Below, piece after piece: positions 41,862-41,870 of a DNA stretch of 41,870 bases; the stretch's first letter is position 1, and each line of letters starts with the position of its first letter. Under the pieces are notes generated by a model. That model saw only the letters and a program-made list of their open reading frames with translations. It did not search any database and was not told the DNA's origin. A program made the translations under genes and the position numbers. This DNA is from UBA1259 sp964453915 (GTDB taxonomy: Bacteria; Bacillota; Clostridia; Christensenellales; Borkfalkiaceae). The DNA lies in assembly GCA_964453915.1 (NCBI GenBank), contig CAYVPW010000009.1:1-41870 (forward strand). The letters are read 5' to 3'.

Positions 41862-41870
41862 ATATCATTT

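Overview
The window is chromosomal DNA of an A+T-rich low-GC Gram-positive bacterium, most likely an uncultured gut-type clostridium. The reasons are Clostridia/Bacilli-like ribosomal and RNA polymerase proteins, an L10 leader of the Gram-positive type, YceD-rpmF, an RqcP homologue, a TmcAL (YlbM) homologue, and apparent sporulation membrane proteins (SpoIIQ-like, SpoIVFA-like, SpoIVFB-like). A BspA-type leucine-rich lipoprotein and a polygalacturonase-like beta-helix protein fit a gut habitat. The exact family cannot be told from sequence inspection. No rRNA, tRNA, CRISPR array, transposase or prophage gene was seen.

Layout. Bases 1-8.0 kb are an envelope and accessory segment: the 3' part of a GH28-like gene, a BspA-type lipoprotein, an M1-peptidase lipoprotein, a SpoIIQ-like LytM protein, a small secreted YwmB-like protein, a divergent protein with a faint iron-alcohol-dehydrogenase look, HU, and a GT4 glycosyltransferase. 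Bases 8.2-20.6 kb are rpoB-rpoC-rpsL-rpsG-fusA-tuf on the minus strand, with separate promoters before rpoB, rpsL and tuf. Bases 20.8-27.5 kb hold rqcP-ispDF (plus), an MBL-fold hydrolase, yceD-rpmF and pta-ackA (minus), and tmcAL (plus). Bases 27.6-34.3 kb are gdhA and the pyrH-frr-uppS-cdsA-dxr-rseP run (minus). Bases 34.4-38.0 kb are rpmG-secE-nusG-rplK-rplA-rplJ-rplL (minus). Bases 38.1-41.85 kb are spoIVFA/FB-like genes, an archaeal-type phosphoglycerate mutase and ung.

How it fits together. The window carries much of the core of translation and transcription, together with isoprenoid and lipid-carrier synthesis: Dxr and IspDF in the MEP pathway, UppS for undecaprenyl diphosphate, CdsA for CDP-diacylglycerol. 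It also has the acetate/ATP pathway (Pta, AckA) and an acetate-consuming tRNA-modifying enzyme (TmcAL).

The most unusual points are these. (1) The usually contiguous rplL-rpoB junction is split by about 14 kb of unrelated genes, and rpoB has its own strong promoter and a roughly 200-nt structured leader. (2) The rpsL-rpsG gap is 214 nt and can fold into a series of hairpins, a candidate S7 autoregulatory RNA. (3) Both rplK and rplA are preceded by a GTGGGAG...CCAC element resembling the L1-binding arm of 23S rRNA. (4) Two terminator hairpins carry the ribosome-binding site of the next gene in their 3' arm, with the start codon directly after the T-run. (5) A divergent protein of unknown function lies in the envelope segment. 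All calls rest on reading the sequence and on remembered family features; no database search was run.
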